Origin: Dillenia suffruticosa
Lineage: Eukaryota; Streptophyta; Magnoliopsida; Dilleniales; Dilleniaceae
DNA: 64,000 bases
NCBI GenBank assembly: GCA_033439265.1
Contig: JAVTVX010000001.1
Location: forward strand, 13,844,608-13,908,607
Direction: 5' to 3'
In this document: one piece after another, positions 22,910 to 34,818 of the stretch
Position numbering within the stretch: position 1 is the stretch's first letter
How the letters are laid out: each line of letters starts with the position of its first letter
Made by a program: the position numbers and the translations under genes
Notes under the pieces: model-generated
Seen by the model: the letters and a program-made list of their open reading frames with translations, nothing else
The model's database searches: none
Told to the model about the DNA's origin: nothing

Positions 22910-25900
22910 ATAATTTTGAAATTCTTTAGTTCAAACGGAAGGCCTCATTGTTTTGGGAGTGATCATACAAGCACTCATACATGCTCACTTATTTTGGGTA
23001 TTCTTATACCTGCATGATGAATGACCTTCTCAAAACTTCTCATGTTACATCCCTCGTTTGAATTGTCAGTGAGAATAAGATTCAAAATGATTCCTATTTC
23101 CATTCTATGTTTTTATCAATAAGCCCCTATAGCTCAGTGGTAGAGTGTCATTCTTGTAAAGTAAAGGTCTATAGATCAATCTTATATAGGGGAAATAGTT
23201 ATGAAATTCTTTACTTTAAACGGACGGTCTCACAATTTTGGGTGCAATCATACCAACAATAATGCATGGTTGACTTATTTTGGGTACGATCGCACCAGCA
23301 CAATGAGTGACGTCGGAAATCTTGTGTTGTGCCCCTCATTTGAATTGTCGAAAAGAATTAGATTTGAAATGACTATTGTTCCCATTTAAAATTTTTACCA
23401 TTAAACGACTATAGCTTAGTAGTTGAGCATCAGTTTTGTAAACTGAAGATCTGTAGTTCAATCTTGCATGGGGACAATAATTTTAAATGTCTTCGGCTTA
23501 AACGGGAGGTCTCATTATTTTGGGTATGATTATAAAAGCATTAATGCATGGCCAACTTATTTTGGGGACGATAATACCAATACGATGAGTGACCTCATTG
23601 GAAGTTCTTTTGTTACACCCCTTATTCGAATTGTCGAAGAGAAACAAATTTGAAATGATTTTTGTTACCATTCTACATTTATTTTGATAATCCCTTATAG
23701 CTCAATGGTAGAGTGTTAGTTTTATATACTAAAGGTCTATAGTTCGATCCGGCATGGGGGCAATAATTTTCAAATTTTTTTGTTTAAATGGAATGTCTCA
23801 TTATTTTGGGTGCAAACATATCAACACCATTGCCTGGCAGACATATTTTGGGTACGATGTTACCAGCACGATGAGTGACCTCGGAAGGTCTTGTGTTACA
23901 CCTCTCGATTGAATTTTTGATAAGAACCAAATTTGAGATGATTGTTGCTCCCATTCTAAATTTTTACAATTAATCCCCTATAGCTTAGTAGTAGAGTGTC
24001 AGTCTTGTAAATTGAAGGTCTGTAGTTCAATCTTTCATGAGGGCAATAATTTTGAAATTCTTCAGTTTAAATGGAAATTCTCAATATTTTGGGTGTGATC
24101 ATCTTGCATTAATGCATGGTTGATTTATTTTGGAAACTAACATACCAGCACAATTAGTGAATTCCTCGAAAGTTCTCACTTGCACCTTGTTTAAATTGTC
24201 GACGAGAATCAAATTTGAAATGATTCATGTTCCCATTCTATGTTTTTATCAATAAGCCCCTATATTTCAGTGGTAGATAGTCAGTCTTGAAAACTGAAGG
24301 TCTATAGTTCAATCCTGCACTAATGAATGGCTAGCTTATTTTGGGTACGATCATACTTGCACGATGAGTGACCTTCTCGGAAGTTCTCATATTGCATCCC
24401 TTGATTGAATTGTTGGTGAGAATCAAATTTGAAATGATTCTTGTTCCAATTCTAAGTTTTTATCGATAAGCCCCTATAGCTCAGTGGTAGAGCGCTAGTC
24501 TTGTAAACCGAATGTTTGTAGTTCAATCTTGCATGGGGGCAATAATTTTGAAATTCTTTAGTTCAAATAGAAGATTTGAGTAATTTGAGTGCAATCATAC
24601 AAGTACTAATGCATGACTAACTTATTTTGGGTTCTATCATACCAGAACAATTAGTGACTTCCTTGGAAGTTCTCGAGTTCTACCCCTCATTCAAATTGTC
24701 ATCTAAATCAAATTTGAAATGATTCCTGTTCCCATTCTAAATTTTTATCGATAAGGCCCTATAACATCATGGTAGAGCATCAGACATGTAAACTGAAGGT
24801 CTGCACTGGGACAGTAATTTTGAAATTCTTTAGTTTAAATATAAGGTCTCATTATTTTGGATGTGATCATACAAGCACTAATGCAAGCCTGGCTTATTTT
24901 GGGTGCTACCATACCAAAAAAGATGAGTGACCTCCTTAGAAGTTCTTGTGTTGCACTGTCGTTTGAATAGTCGGTGAGAATCAAATTTGAAATGATTTCT
25001 ATTCCCATTCTAAGATTTTATCGATAAGTGCTTATAGCTCAGTGGTGGAGCGTCAGTCTTGTAAACTGAAAATCTATAGTTTGATTTTGCATGGGGGCAA
25101 TTATATTGAAATTCATTAGTTGAAATGGAAGGTCACATTATTTTGGGTGCGATCATATTAACACTAATGCATGGTTAACTTATTTTGGGTACGATCATAC
25201 AAACTTGATGTGTGAAATCCTCGAAAGATTTCGTGTTTGAATTTTCTGTAAGAATCAAATATGAAGTGATTCTTATTCCAATTCTAAATTTTTACCATTA
25301 AGCCCCTATAGCTTAGTGGTAGAGCGTCACTTTTGTAAGTTGAAGGTCTGTAGTTCAATCCTGCATGCAGGCGATAATTTTTAAATTCTTCGGTTTAAAC
25401 AGAAGGTCTTAATATTTTGGGTACTATTATACAACTACTATTGCATGGCTGACTTATTTTGGGTATGATCATACTTGCACGATGAGTGACCCAGGAAGAT
25501 CTAGTGTTGCACCCCTCATTTGAATTGTCAATAAGAATCAAAGTAGAAATGATTCATGTTTCCATTCTAAAATTTTACTAATAAGCCCGTATAGCTTAGT
25601 GGTAGAGTATCAGTCTTGTAAACTGAAGGTTTGTAGTTCAATCTTACATGAGGGCAATAATTTTGAAATTCTTTTGTTTAAACGGAAGGTCTCATTATTT
25701 TGGGAGTGATCATACTAGCATTAATGCATGGCTGATCATAAAAGTTCTTGTTTTGCACCCCTTGCTTGAATTGTCGATGAGAATCAAATTTGAAATGATT
25801 CCTATTCCTATTCTAATATTTTTATTGATAAGGCCCTCTAGCTTAGAGGTAGAGTGTTAGTTTTGTAAACTGAAGATCTATAGTTCAATCCGACTCTAAT

Positions 25901-28900
25901 GGATGGTTGACTTATTTTGGTATGATCATACCAGCACGATGAGTGATCTCCAACGAAGTTCTCATTTTGCACCGCTTGCTTGAATTGTCGATGAGACTCA
26001 AATTTGAAATGATCCTATTCCCATTCCTTTCCCTTCCTCAAAAGTTCTCTTTTTGCATCTCTCGCTTGAATTGTAGATGAGAATCAAATTTGAAATGATT
26101 CCTATTCCCATTCTAATTTTTTTATTGATAAGGTCCTCTAGCTTAGAGGCAGAGCATTAGTCTTGTAAACTAAAGACTATAGTTCAATCCTGCACTAATG
26201 GATGGTTGACTTATTTCGGAACGATCATACCATCACGATGAGTGACCTCCAACTAAGTTCTCATTTTGCACCCTTACTTGAATTGTCGATGAGAATCAAA
26301 TTTGAAATGATCCTATTCCCATTCCTATTCCTTTCCTCAAAAGTTCTCGTTTTGCACCCCTTGCTTGAATTGTCGATGAGAATCAAATTTGAAATAATTC
26401 CTATTCCCATTCTAATATTTTTATTGATAAGGCCCTCTAGCTTAGAGGTAGAGGGTTAGTCTTGTAAATTGAAGATCTATAGTTCAGTCCTGCACTAATG
26501 AATGGTTGACTTATGTCGGTACGATCATCCAGCACGATGAGTGACCTCCAACAAAGGTCTCATGTTGCACCGCTTGTTTGAATTATCGGTGAGAATTAAA
26601 TTTGAAATGATTCTTGTTCCAATTCTATGTTTTTGTTGATAAGCCCTTATAGCTCAGTGGTAGAGCGTCAGTCTTGTAAACTGAAGATCTATAGTTTGAT
26701 CTTGCGTAGAGGCAATAATTTTGAAATTCTTTATTTCGAACGGAAGGCCTCATTATTTTGGGAGTGATCGTACAAGCAGTGATGCATGGCTGACTTATTT
26801 TGGAGGCTCTCATACTAGCACGATGAGTGATGCTGGAAGATCTCGTGTTGCACCCCTCATTTGAATTGTTGATATGAATAAGATTTGAAATGATTCTTGT
26901 TCCCATTCTAAATTTTTCCGGCTATAGCTCAGTGGTAGAGCATCAGTCTTGGAAACTGAAGGTCTGCAGTTCAATCTTGCTTGGGGGCAATAATTTTAAA
27001 AGTCTTCAGTTTAAATAAGAGGTCACATTATTTTGGGTATGATTATGATACCATGAATGCATCCAGTCTTGTTTTGGGGACGATCATACCAGCACATTGA
27101 GTGACCTCCATAGAAGTTGTGTTGCACCCCTTATTTAAATTGTCAATGAGAAACAAAAATAAAAAGAATTTTGTTCCCATTCTAAAATTTTATTGATTAT
27201 CCCTTATAGCTTAGTGGTAGAGTGTTAGTCTTGTAAACTAAAGGTTTGTAGTTCAATCTGGCATGGGGGCAGTAATTTTGAAATTTTTTAGTTTAAATGG
27301 AAGGTCTCATTATTTTGGGTGCAATCATATTAGCACTAATGCATGGTCGGCTTACTTTGGGTACGATCATACTTGCATTCTTGGTGACCTCGGACGGTCT
27401 CGAGTTGCACCTCTTGTTTGGATTTTTGATAAGAACCAAATTTGAAATGATTCTTGTTCCCATTCTAAGTTTTACAATTAAGCTCCTATAGCTCAATGGT
27501 AGAGTGCCTGTCTTGTAAACTGAAGGTCTGTAGTTTGATTCGACATAGGACAATAAATTTCAAATTCTTCTGTTTAAACGGAAGGTCTCATTATTTTGGG
27601 CACTATTATACCAGCAGTAATGCATGGCTGACTTGTTTTGGATATGATCATACTAGCACAATGAGTGACCTCCACGGATGTTCTTGTGTTGCACCCCTTA
27701 TTTAAATTGTTGATAGGAATCAAATTTGAAATGATTCATGTTCCCATTCTAGATTTTTATTGATAAGCCCCCATAGCTTAGTGGTAGAGCATCAGTCTTG
27801 TAAACTTAAGTTCTATAGTTCAATCCTACACTAAGACATGGCTGACTTATTTTGGGTATGATCATACTAACACAATGAGTGACCTCCTCGGAAGTTTTCA
27901 TGTTACAACCCTTGTTTTAATTTTCGGTGAGAATCAAATTTGAAATGATTCTTGTTCCCTTTCTAAGTTTTTATTGATAAGCCCTTATAGTTGAGCCGTA
28001 GAGCGTCAGTCTTGAAAGTTGAAGGTCTATAGTTCGATCCTATATGGGGGCAAGAGACTCTTTAGTTTAAATGGAAGATCTCATTAGTTTGGGTGTGATC
28101 ATACCAGGACTAATGTGTGGCTGACTTATTTTGGGACGATCATACCAGCACGATGAGTGACCTCCACAGAAGATCTCGTGTTATATCTGTTGTTTGAAAT
28201 GTTGATAAGAATTAAATTTGGAATGATTCTTTTTCCCATTCTATATTTTTACCGTTAAGCCCCTATAGCTCATAGTAGAGTGTCAGTCTTGTAAACTGAA
28301 GGTTTGTAGGTCAATCTTAAATGGGGGCAATAATTTTGAAACTCTTCAGTTTAAATAGTAGGTTTCATTATTATGGGTATAACAGCACTAATGCATGTTG
28401 ATTGATTTTGGGTACGATCATACAAGCAGGATGAGTGACCTCAGAAGATCTAGTGTTGCACCCCTTGTTTGTCACGTTGATAAGAATCAAACTTGAAATG
28501 ATTCTTGTTTCTATTCTAAACATTTACCATTAAGCCCCGATAGCTCAGTGTTAGAGCTTCATTCTTATAAATTGAAGGTCTATAGTTCAATCCTGTACTA
28601 ATGGATGGTTGACTTATTTTGGGTATGATCATACCAGCATGTAGAGTGTCCTCCTAAGAAGTTCTCGTGTTGCACTCCTTATTTGAATTGTTGGTTAGAG
28701 TCAAATTTGAAATGATTTCTATTCCAATTCTACGTTTTAATTGATAACCCCTTATAGCTCAGTGGTAGAGTGTCAGTCCTATAGACTGGAAGTCTATAGT
28801 TTGATCCTACATGGGGGCAAGAATTTTAAAATTCTTTAGTTCAAATGGAAGGTTTCATTATTTTGGGTTCGATCATACAAGCACTAATGCGTGGCTAACT

Positions 28901-29027
28901 TATTTTGGGTATTGTCATACCAAAACGATGTGTGATCTCCTTAAAAGTTCTCGTGTTTCACTCCTCATTTGAATTTTTGAGTGCATTAAATTTGAAATGA
29001 TTTCGGTCCCCAAGTTTTTATCAAAAA

Positions 29028-29099
29028 GCCCCTATAGCTCAGTGGTAGAGCGTCAGTCTTGTAAACTGAAGGTCTGTAGTTCGATCCTGCATGGGGGCA
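29028..29099 (+). tRNA. tRNA-Thr(UGU)-like gene, best-preserved unit
   Basis: This unit equals the consensus I derive from the array. Acceptor GCCCCTA/TGGGGGC has seven pairs with one G-U. D stem is GCTC/GAGC with loop AGTGGTA, anticodon stem TCAGT/ACTGA, loop CTTGTAA (anticodon UGU, reading ACA and probably ACG), variable AGGTC, T stem TGTAG/CTGCA, T loop TTCGATC, discriminator A. Box A (TAGCTCAGTGG) and box B (AGTTCGATCC) are intact. The downstream T run (AAAAATTTTT, 29099-29108) would stop Pol III. If any unit still makes a tRNA, this one should. It could also be a recent consensus-like copy without function. Confidence 0.7.
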
Positions 29100-31290
29100 A
29101 AAATTTTTAAATTCTTTCGTTTAGGTGGAAGGTCTCAATATTTTGGGTGCAATCATACAACACTAATGGATGGTGGCTTATTTTGGGTACGATCATACTA
29201 TCATGATGGGTGACCTCGAAAATTTTGAAATTCTTTAGTTAAAATGGAAGGTCTCATTATTTTGGGTATGATCATGCCATCACTAATGCATGGCTAACTT
29301 ATTTTGGGTACAATCATACTAGTACGATGAGTGACCTCATGGAAGATCTCGTATTGCACTCCTCGTTTGAATTGTCAATAAGATTTAAATTTGAGATGAT
29401 TTTTATTCCCATTCTAAATTTTTACCATTAAGCTCGTATAGCTCAGTGGTAGAGCATCAGTCTTGTAAACTGAATGTCTTATGGGGCCAATAATTTCAAA
29501 ATTCTTTAGTCTAAATGGAGGGTCTCATTATTTTGGGTACGGTCATACAAACACTGTTGTTTGGCTAACTTATTTTGGGTATGATCATACCAACATGGTG
29601 AGTGACCTCCTCAGAGGTTCTCATGTTGCCTCCTTCATTTGAATTATTGGTGAGAATCAAATTGGATAGGATTCGTGTTCCCATTCTAATTTTTATCGAT
29701 AAGCCTCTATAGCTCAGTGGTAGTGCATCACTCTTGTAAATTGAAGGCCTATTGTTTGATCTTATATGGGGGCAATAATTTTGAAATTCTTTAGTTTAAA
29801 TGCAAGGTCTCATTATTTTGGGTGTGATCGTACGAACATTAAAGCATGGCTGACTTATTTTGGGTACGATCATACCAGCACACTGAGTGACCTCCTCAGA
29901 AGTTCTCGTGTTGCACTCTTCATCTGAATTGTCGATGAGAGTCAAAATTGAAATGATTCTTGTTCCCATTCTAAGTTTTTATCGATAAGCCCCTTTAACT
30001 CAGTGGTAGAATATCGATCTTGTAAACTGAAAGTCTCTAGTTCAATCCTGCACTAATGCACGGTTGACTTATTTTGGGTATGATCATACTGCCACGATGA
30101 GTGACCTCCTCAGAATCTCTCATGTTACATCACTCGTTTGAGTTATCAGTGAGAATTAAACCTGAAATGATTCCTGTTCCCATTCTAAGTATTTATCGAT
30201 AAGCCCTTATAGCTCGGTGGTAGAGTGTCAGTCTTGTAAATTGTAGGTCTATGGTTTGATCTTGCATGGGGGCAAAAATTTTGAAATTCTTTAGTTTAAA
30301 CGGTTGGACTCATTATTTAGGTGCGATCATATTAGCCCTAAGGCATGACCGACTTATTTTGGGTATGATCATACCAGCACAATGAGTGACCTCGGAAGAT
30401 TTCGTGTTGCACTACTTGTTTGAATTGTCGATAAGAATCAAATGTGAAATGATTCTTGTTCCTTTCTAAATTTTCACCATTAAGGCCCTATAGCTTAGTT
30501 GTAGAGTATCGGTCTTGTAAACTAAAAGCCTATAGTTCAATCTTGCTTCAGGCAATAATTTTGAAATTCTTCAATTTAAACGGAAGGTTTCATTATTTTG
30601 GGAACGATTATACCAACACTAATGCATGGCTGACTTATTTTGGGGGCAGCCATACTAGCACGATGAGCAACCTCCTCGGAAGTTCTTTTGTGGCACCCCT
30701 CATTTGAATTATCAATGAGAATCAAATTTGAAATAGTTCTTGTTCCCATTCTAAGTATTTATCGATAAGCCCCAACAACTCAATGGTAGGACCTTCTCGA
30801 AAGTTCTCATGTTACACCTCTCATTTGAATTGTTGATAAGAATCAAATGTGAAATGATTTCTGTTCCCATTCTAAATTTTTATAGATAAGCCCCTATAGC
30901 TTAGTGATAGAGCGTCAATCTTGTAAACTGAAGGTCTGCAATTTGATCCTGCTTGAGGGCAATAATTTTGAAATTATTTAGTTTAAATAGAAGGTTTCAT
31001 TATTTTGGGTGCGATCATAGCAGCACTAATGCATGACTAACTTATTTTGGTACGATTATCCTAGCACAATTAGTAACCTCAGAAAATTTGAAATTCTTTA
31101 CTTTAAATGAAAGGTTTCATTATTTAGATACGATCATACCAACACTAATGCATGGCTAACTTCTTTTAGGTACAATCATAACAGCGCCATGAGTGATCTC
31201 GGAAGATCTCGTATTGCACACATCATTTTAATTGTCAACAAGAAACAAATTTGAAATGATTCTTGTTCCCGTTCTAAGTTTTACCTTTAT

Positions 31291-31361
31291 GCCCCTATAA
31301 GTCAGTGGTAGAATGTCAATCTAGTAAACTGAAGTCCTATAGTTCAATCTTACATGGGGCA
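31291..31361 (+). pseudogene. tRNA-Thr-like unit with AGU anticodon
   Basis: The loop is CTAGTAA, giving anticodon AGU, another threonine anticodon. D stem GTCA/GAAT and the 3' acceptor side (one G short) are damaged, so it should not fold properly. Confidence 0.5.
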
Positions 31362-31789
31362 ATAATTTTGAATTTCATCAGTTTAAACGGAACGTCGCAT
31401 TATTTCGTGTGCGATTATACCAGCACTAATACATGGTTGACTTGTTTTGCGTACGATCATATCAACTCGATGAGTGGCCTCCTCGGAAGTTCTCGTGTTG
31501 CATCCCTTGTTTAAATTGTTGATGAGAATCAAATTTGAAATGATTCTTGTTCTTATTCTATGTTTTTATCGATAAGCCCCTATAGCTTAGTGGTAAAGCG
31601 TCAGTCATGTAAATTTAAGTTCTGTAGTTCAATCCAGCACTAAAGCATGGCTGACTTATTTTTAGTACGATAATGCCAGCACGATGAGTGACCTCCTCAG
31701 ATGTTTTTATGTTACACCCCTGGTTTGAGTTGTCTATAAGAATCAAATTTGAAATGATTCCAGTTCCTATTCTAAGTTTTTATCGATAA

Positions 31790-31861
31790 GCCCCTATAGC
31801 TCAGTGGTAGAGCGTTAGTCTCGTAAACTGAAGGTCTGTAGTTCTATCCTACATGGGGGCA
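31790..31861 (+). tRNA. tRNA-Thr(CGU)-like gene, duplicate of 10167-10238
   Basis: Same 72-nt unit as 10167-10238: paired acceptor, D, anticodon and T stems, loop CTCGTAA, T loop TTCTATC with the unusual T at position 57. It is part of the 21.6-kb-spaced duplication. Confidence 0.55.
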
Positions 31862-32459
31862 ATAATTTTGAAATTCTTTAGTTTAAATGGAAGGTCTCAT
31901 TATTTTGGGTGCGATCGTACTAACACTAACATATAGCTGACTTAATTTGGGTACAATCATACCAGCATGATAAGTGACCTCATCGAAAGATCTCATGTTG
32001 CACCCTTTGTTTGAATTGTCTGTAAGAATAAAATTTGAAATGATTCTTATTCCCATTCTAAAGTTTTGCCATGAAGCCCATATATCTTAGTAGTAGAGTG
32101 TCAATCTTGCAAACTGAAGGTCTGTATTTCAATCCTGCATGGGGGCAATAATTTTGAAATTCTTCGGTTTAAACTGAAGGTCTCATTATTTTGGGTATGA
32201 TTATACCAGCACTAATGCATGGTTGACTTATTTTGGGTACTATCATACCAGTACAATGAGTGATCTCCTCGGAAGTTCTCGTGTTGTACACCTCATTTGA
32301 ATTGTCAATGAGAATCAAATTTGAAACCTGTTCCCGTTCTAGATTTTTATCGATAAGCCACTATAGCTCGGTGGTTGAGCGTTGGTCTTGTAAACTGAAG
32401 GTTAGTAGTTTGATTTTGCCTAGGGGCAATAACTTTGAAATTTTTTAGTTTAGACAGAA

Positions 32460-33070
32460 GGTCTCATTATTTTGGGTACGATCATATCAGTACCAATGCA
32501 TCCATCAAAACTCTGCAACATATTTTGTGTATGATCATACTAGCACTAATGCACCAGTCCATTATTACTCTGTAGTTAAGCGTGTTTGGATAAGAATTAT
32601 ACAAGATGGATGACCTTATTGGAAGTTCTTGTATTGCAGCTCTCATTTACAAATAGTGAACATGTTAGATATCTTAATTCATCATTCAAAGCGATGACAA
32701 CATAGCTTTGGATGAGAGTTGTACTTGGATTGGTGACCTTCTCAAAAGATGCATCCATCAGAATTTCGCAATTACACGTTCTTGGGTGAGAGCTTTACTT
32801 GGATAGGTGACCTTCTCGGAAGATGCATCGATCAGAAATCCGCAATTAAACATGTTTGGATGAGAATTGACTAGGATAGGTGACCTTCCCGAATGTTCTC
32901 GTGTTGCACCACTCATTTACAAATGGGTCATCATTCAAAGTAATGGCAACATAGCCTTGGATAAGAGTTGTATTGGGATTGGTGACCTTCTCGAAAGTTC
33001 TCATGTTGTATCCCTTATTTACAAGAGTGAACATTTTATATATTTTGGATCATCATTCAAAATGATGACA
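32460..33070 (+). repeat. 5S-only zone R, copy 3
   Basis: Duplicate of 10850-11460, containing the 5S pseudogene at 32527-32642 and the repeated 5S nt ~35-104 pieces near 32710, 32790 and 32860. Confidence 0.8.
32527..32642 (+). pseudogene. 5S rRNA pseudogene, nearly full length
   Basis: Duplicate of 10903-11018. It keeps ATCATACTAGCACTAATGCA, AGTTAAGCGTGTTTGG and GATGGATGACC in the order of plant 5S rRNA. Confidence 0.8.
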
Positions 33071-33249
33071 ATATAAATGAGGATGTATGTTATAGGATTT
33101 AAGCTGATTGAATGAAAGAAATGCACATAGAGTTCTCTGCGATTGTTTGATACCAATACAGTTGAAGGAAAAGTTTTATAGAATTCGAGTATAATCTATA
33201 TTATTGTATGATACCAAGTGTTGAATTATTAAACAAGTATTAGAGTATA

Positions 33250-33630
33250 AATAAGTATAGCTAAAATGATAATATTCAGATGAATGTATGGTAAAACTAA
33301 AAAGGATAGGATTATAAATGAAAAATATGTATGGAGTTAGAAAAGAATTTAGTTATAGATAAAATAAAAGAATATCATCTAAAATGATTTAAATATGTGC
33401 AACAAATATCCAAAAAAATATCAGTTAAGAGGTACGAGATCTCAAATGCAGGAAATTTAGTAAAATATCGGGATAAATATTTAAAAATTTGAATATAAAA
33501 TATCCGTAATATAAGTGTCAAGAGTTTAGTTAAAAAGATAATTTTAGACAAAAATGAATGGTATAGGAGAATTCAAATAAGTTGAATTAATACTCTTTTA
33601 TTATCATAAATATCAATATTTTAAGTTTAT
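33250..33630 (+). mobile_element. LINE (L1-type) ORF2 3' relic
   Basis: Third copy of the LINE tail, duplicate of 11640-11995, with the same DKIKEY-like and RRIQIS-like segments and an AT-rich end. Confidence 0.6.
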
Positions 33631-34335
33631 ATGAATAGTTTATTTTAGTTATTTTTTTCATTATTTTTAATTTTTGTTTTTATATTCTCTTGTTTTCAAA
33701 TTTTAATTTTATATTGTTGTTATTATTATTAATTTTCTCTTCTCTCTCCCATATTGGTCTCTCAAATTGTTGATCCCAGAATTAAGATTTAGTTTCTTGT
33801 TGTATGTTATTTGGTATAGAAGAATCATAGTATTTATATTGTCTGGAATTGTCCTTTTCACGAAAAAAAAAAATTCTTATTCCTGATCGGTAATATAAAG
33901 AAATAAAATTTGGGGTTAAAATTTTAAATTAGTTTATTCTTTTAGAATTATGTTTCATTATATTTAATTACTAAAATGGTTTTAATTGTTGGATGAGTGA
34001 TTATTTTGCTACTATTCAGCTATGATATTGTGATAAACTTTTGCAAAGTGTTAGTAGTAATTCTAATATTTCGAAAATAGGAACATATTGAAATTATTTT
34101 TTGATATAACCAACTCGTATGTGTAACCATATTTCTACTAATTCGATCCGAATGTTGTCGGTTCCAATTTAAGGGGAGTTCTCCTAATATAATTTTTTTT
34201 TTATTTTTAAAACTTCAAACTAGAAATTTGGTTAAAAGATTTAGCACCTCTTATCCACTAGGTCGATGTCCATTAATTAAGGGAGCATATTGGAAGTGTT
34301 AAATTAATAAAACTTGCCACAAGCTGCCATTTTAG
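33630..34335. other. AT-rich spacer, nothing recognised
   Basis: Duplicate of 12000-12712. No gene or element identified. Confidence 0.6.
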
Positions 34336-34818
34336 TTATACCCTAATGGCGGTTCCGGCTTGCTTCCGTGACATTTCATGTAACTCCTTTATTACGTTAG
34401 ATGGCTTAATATGGATAAAATTAAAATATATACTAGCCCTTCTCAATGTATTCCTTTAAGGAGATGAGGTCCAATTCATATCGAAGTTCTTAAGAATTTT
34501 ACACTTTGAATCATTTGTGATGCTAAAACTGCTTATACCCAGCATCTTACTCTTGATAAAGAAAGACCCTTAACAAAAGAAGAAAGCTTTCAGCAACCAT
34601 AGAGGAGTTGCTGGCCGAAACTGACATGCATGGTACAAAAGGAAATAGGATTCAATCTTGTATTGGGCAAGTGTCACAGTTCCTATCAAATGTAACCATG
34701 TGTTGTGGGTGGAGGCCGCCTTTTGATTGTCCAGCTGCTCGCCACTCTATATTAAGACATATGCACGTGTTAGTACTACAAGTATTTCTATGTTTTGTAC
34801 TTGGGATGGAACCTTAGC
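34336..34818 (+). repeat. Unidentified low-copy segment C, copy 3
   Basis: Near-identical duplicate of 12713-13195. No family recognised. Confidence 0.45.

Larger units (their letters stand above)
14779..27482 (+). repeat. Higher-order repeat of ~2.8-3.5 kb, about four copies
   Basis: Distinctive monomers recur in the same order. A unit preceded by TTTTTACAATTAAG and followed by CTCAATATTTTGGG-type sequence starts at 14779, 17967, 20718, 23974 and (weaker) 27482. A short monomer ending in a GGATGG word starts at 16686, 19551, 22625 and 25832, each followed by a GCCCTTATAG unit at 16900, 19759, 22838 and (after extra short monomers) 26643. A spacer with GGAAGATCTAGTGTTGCACC or a near variant lies near 16310, 19170, 22250 and 25490. 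Each period holds 11-12 monomers; copy length varies through loss and gain of monomers. Confidence 0.7.
14720..32460 (+). repeat. tRNA-Thr/5S composite tandem array, block C (67 units)
   Basis: The largest block: 67 tRNA-like units by hand count, from 14779 to 32428, all + strand. A full monomer has a tRNA-Thr-like 72-mer, ATAATTTTGAAATTC, a 5S start (GGGTGCGATCATACCAGC, nt 1-18), the word CTGACTTATTTT, a second 5S start joined to GATGAGTGACCTCC (nt ~82-95) through TTGCACCCC (5S 3' end), then TTTGAATTGTCGGTGAG and AT-rich DNA ending TTTTTATCGATAA before the next tRNA. Well-kept tRNAs are at 16900, 18251, 22838, 29028 and 31790. Short fused monomers begin at 15061, 16686, 19551, 21000, 22625, 24256, 25832, 26131, 26431, 27767, 28534, 29989 and 31576. 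T-arm-less units are at 15564, 18501, 21498, 24753 and 29432. From 14.7 to 27.5 kb the variants recur as a ~3-kb higher-order repeat. Confidence 0.88.

Noticed and set aside
14740-32460. An ordinary centromeric satellite.
   Set aside because: The higher-order organisation is similar, but the monomer is made of recognisable Pol III genes. No evidence on chromosome position can be taken from the sequence.
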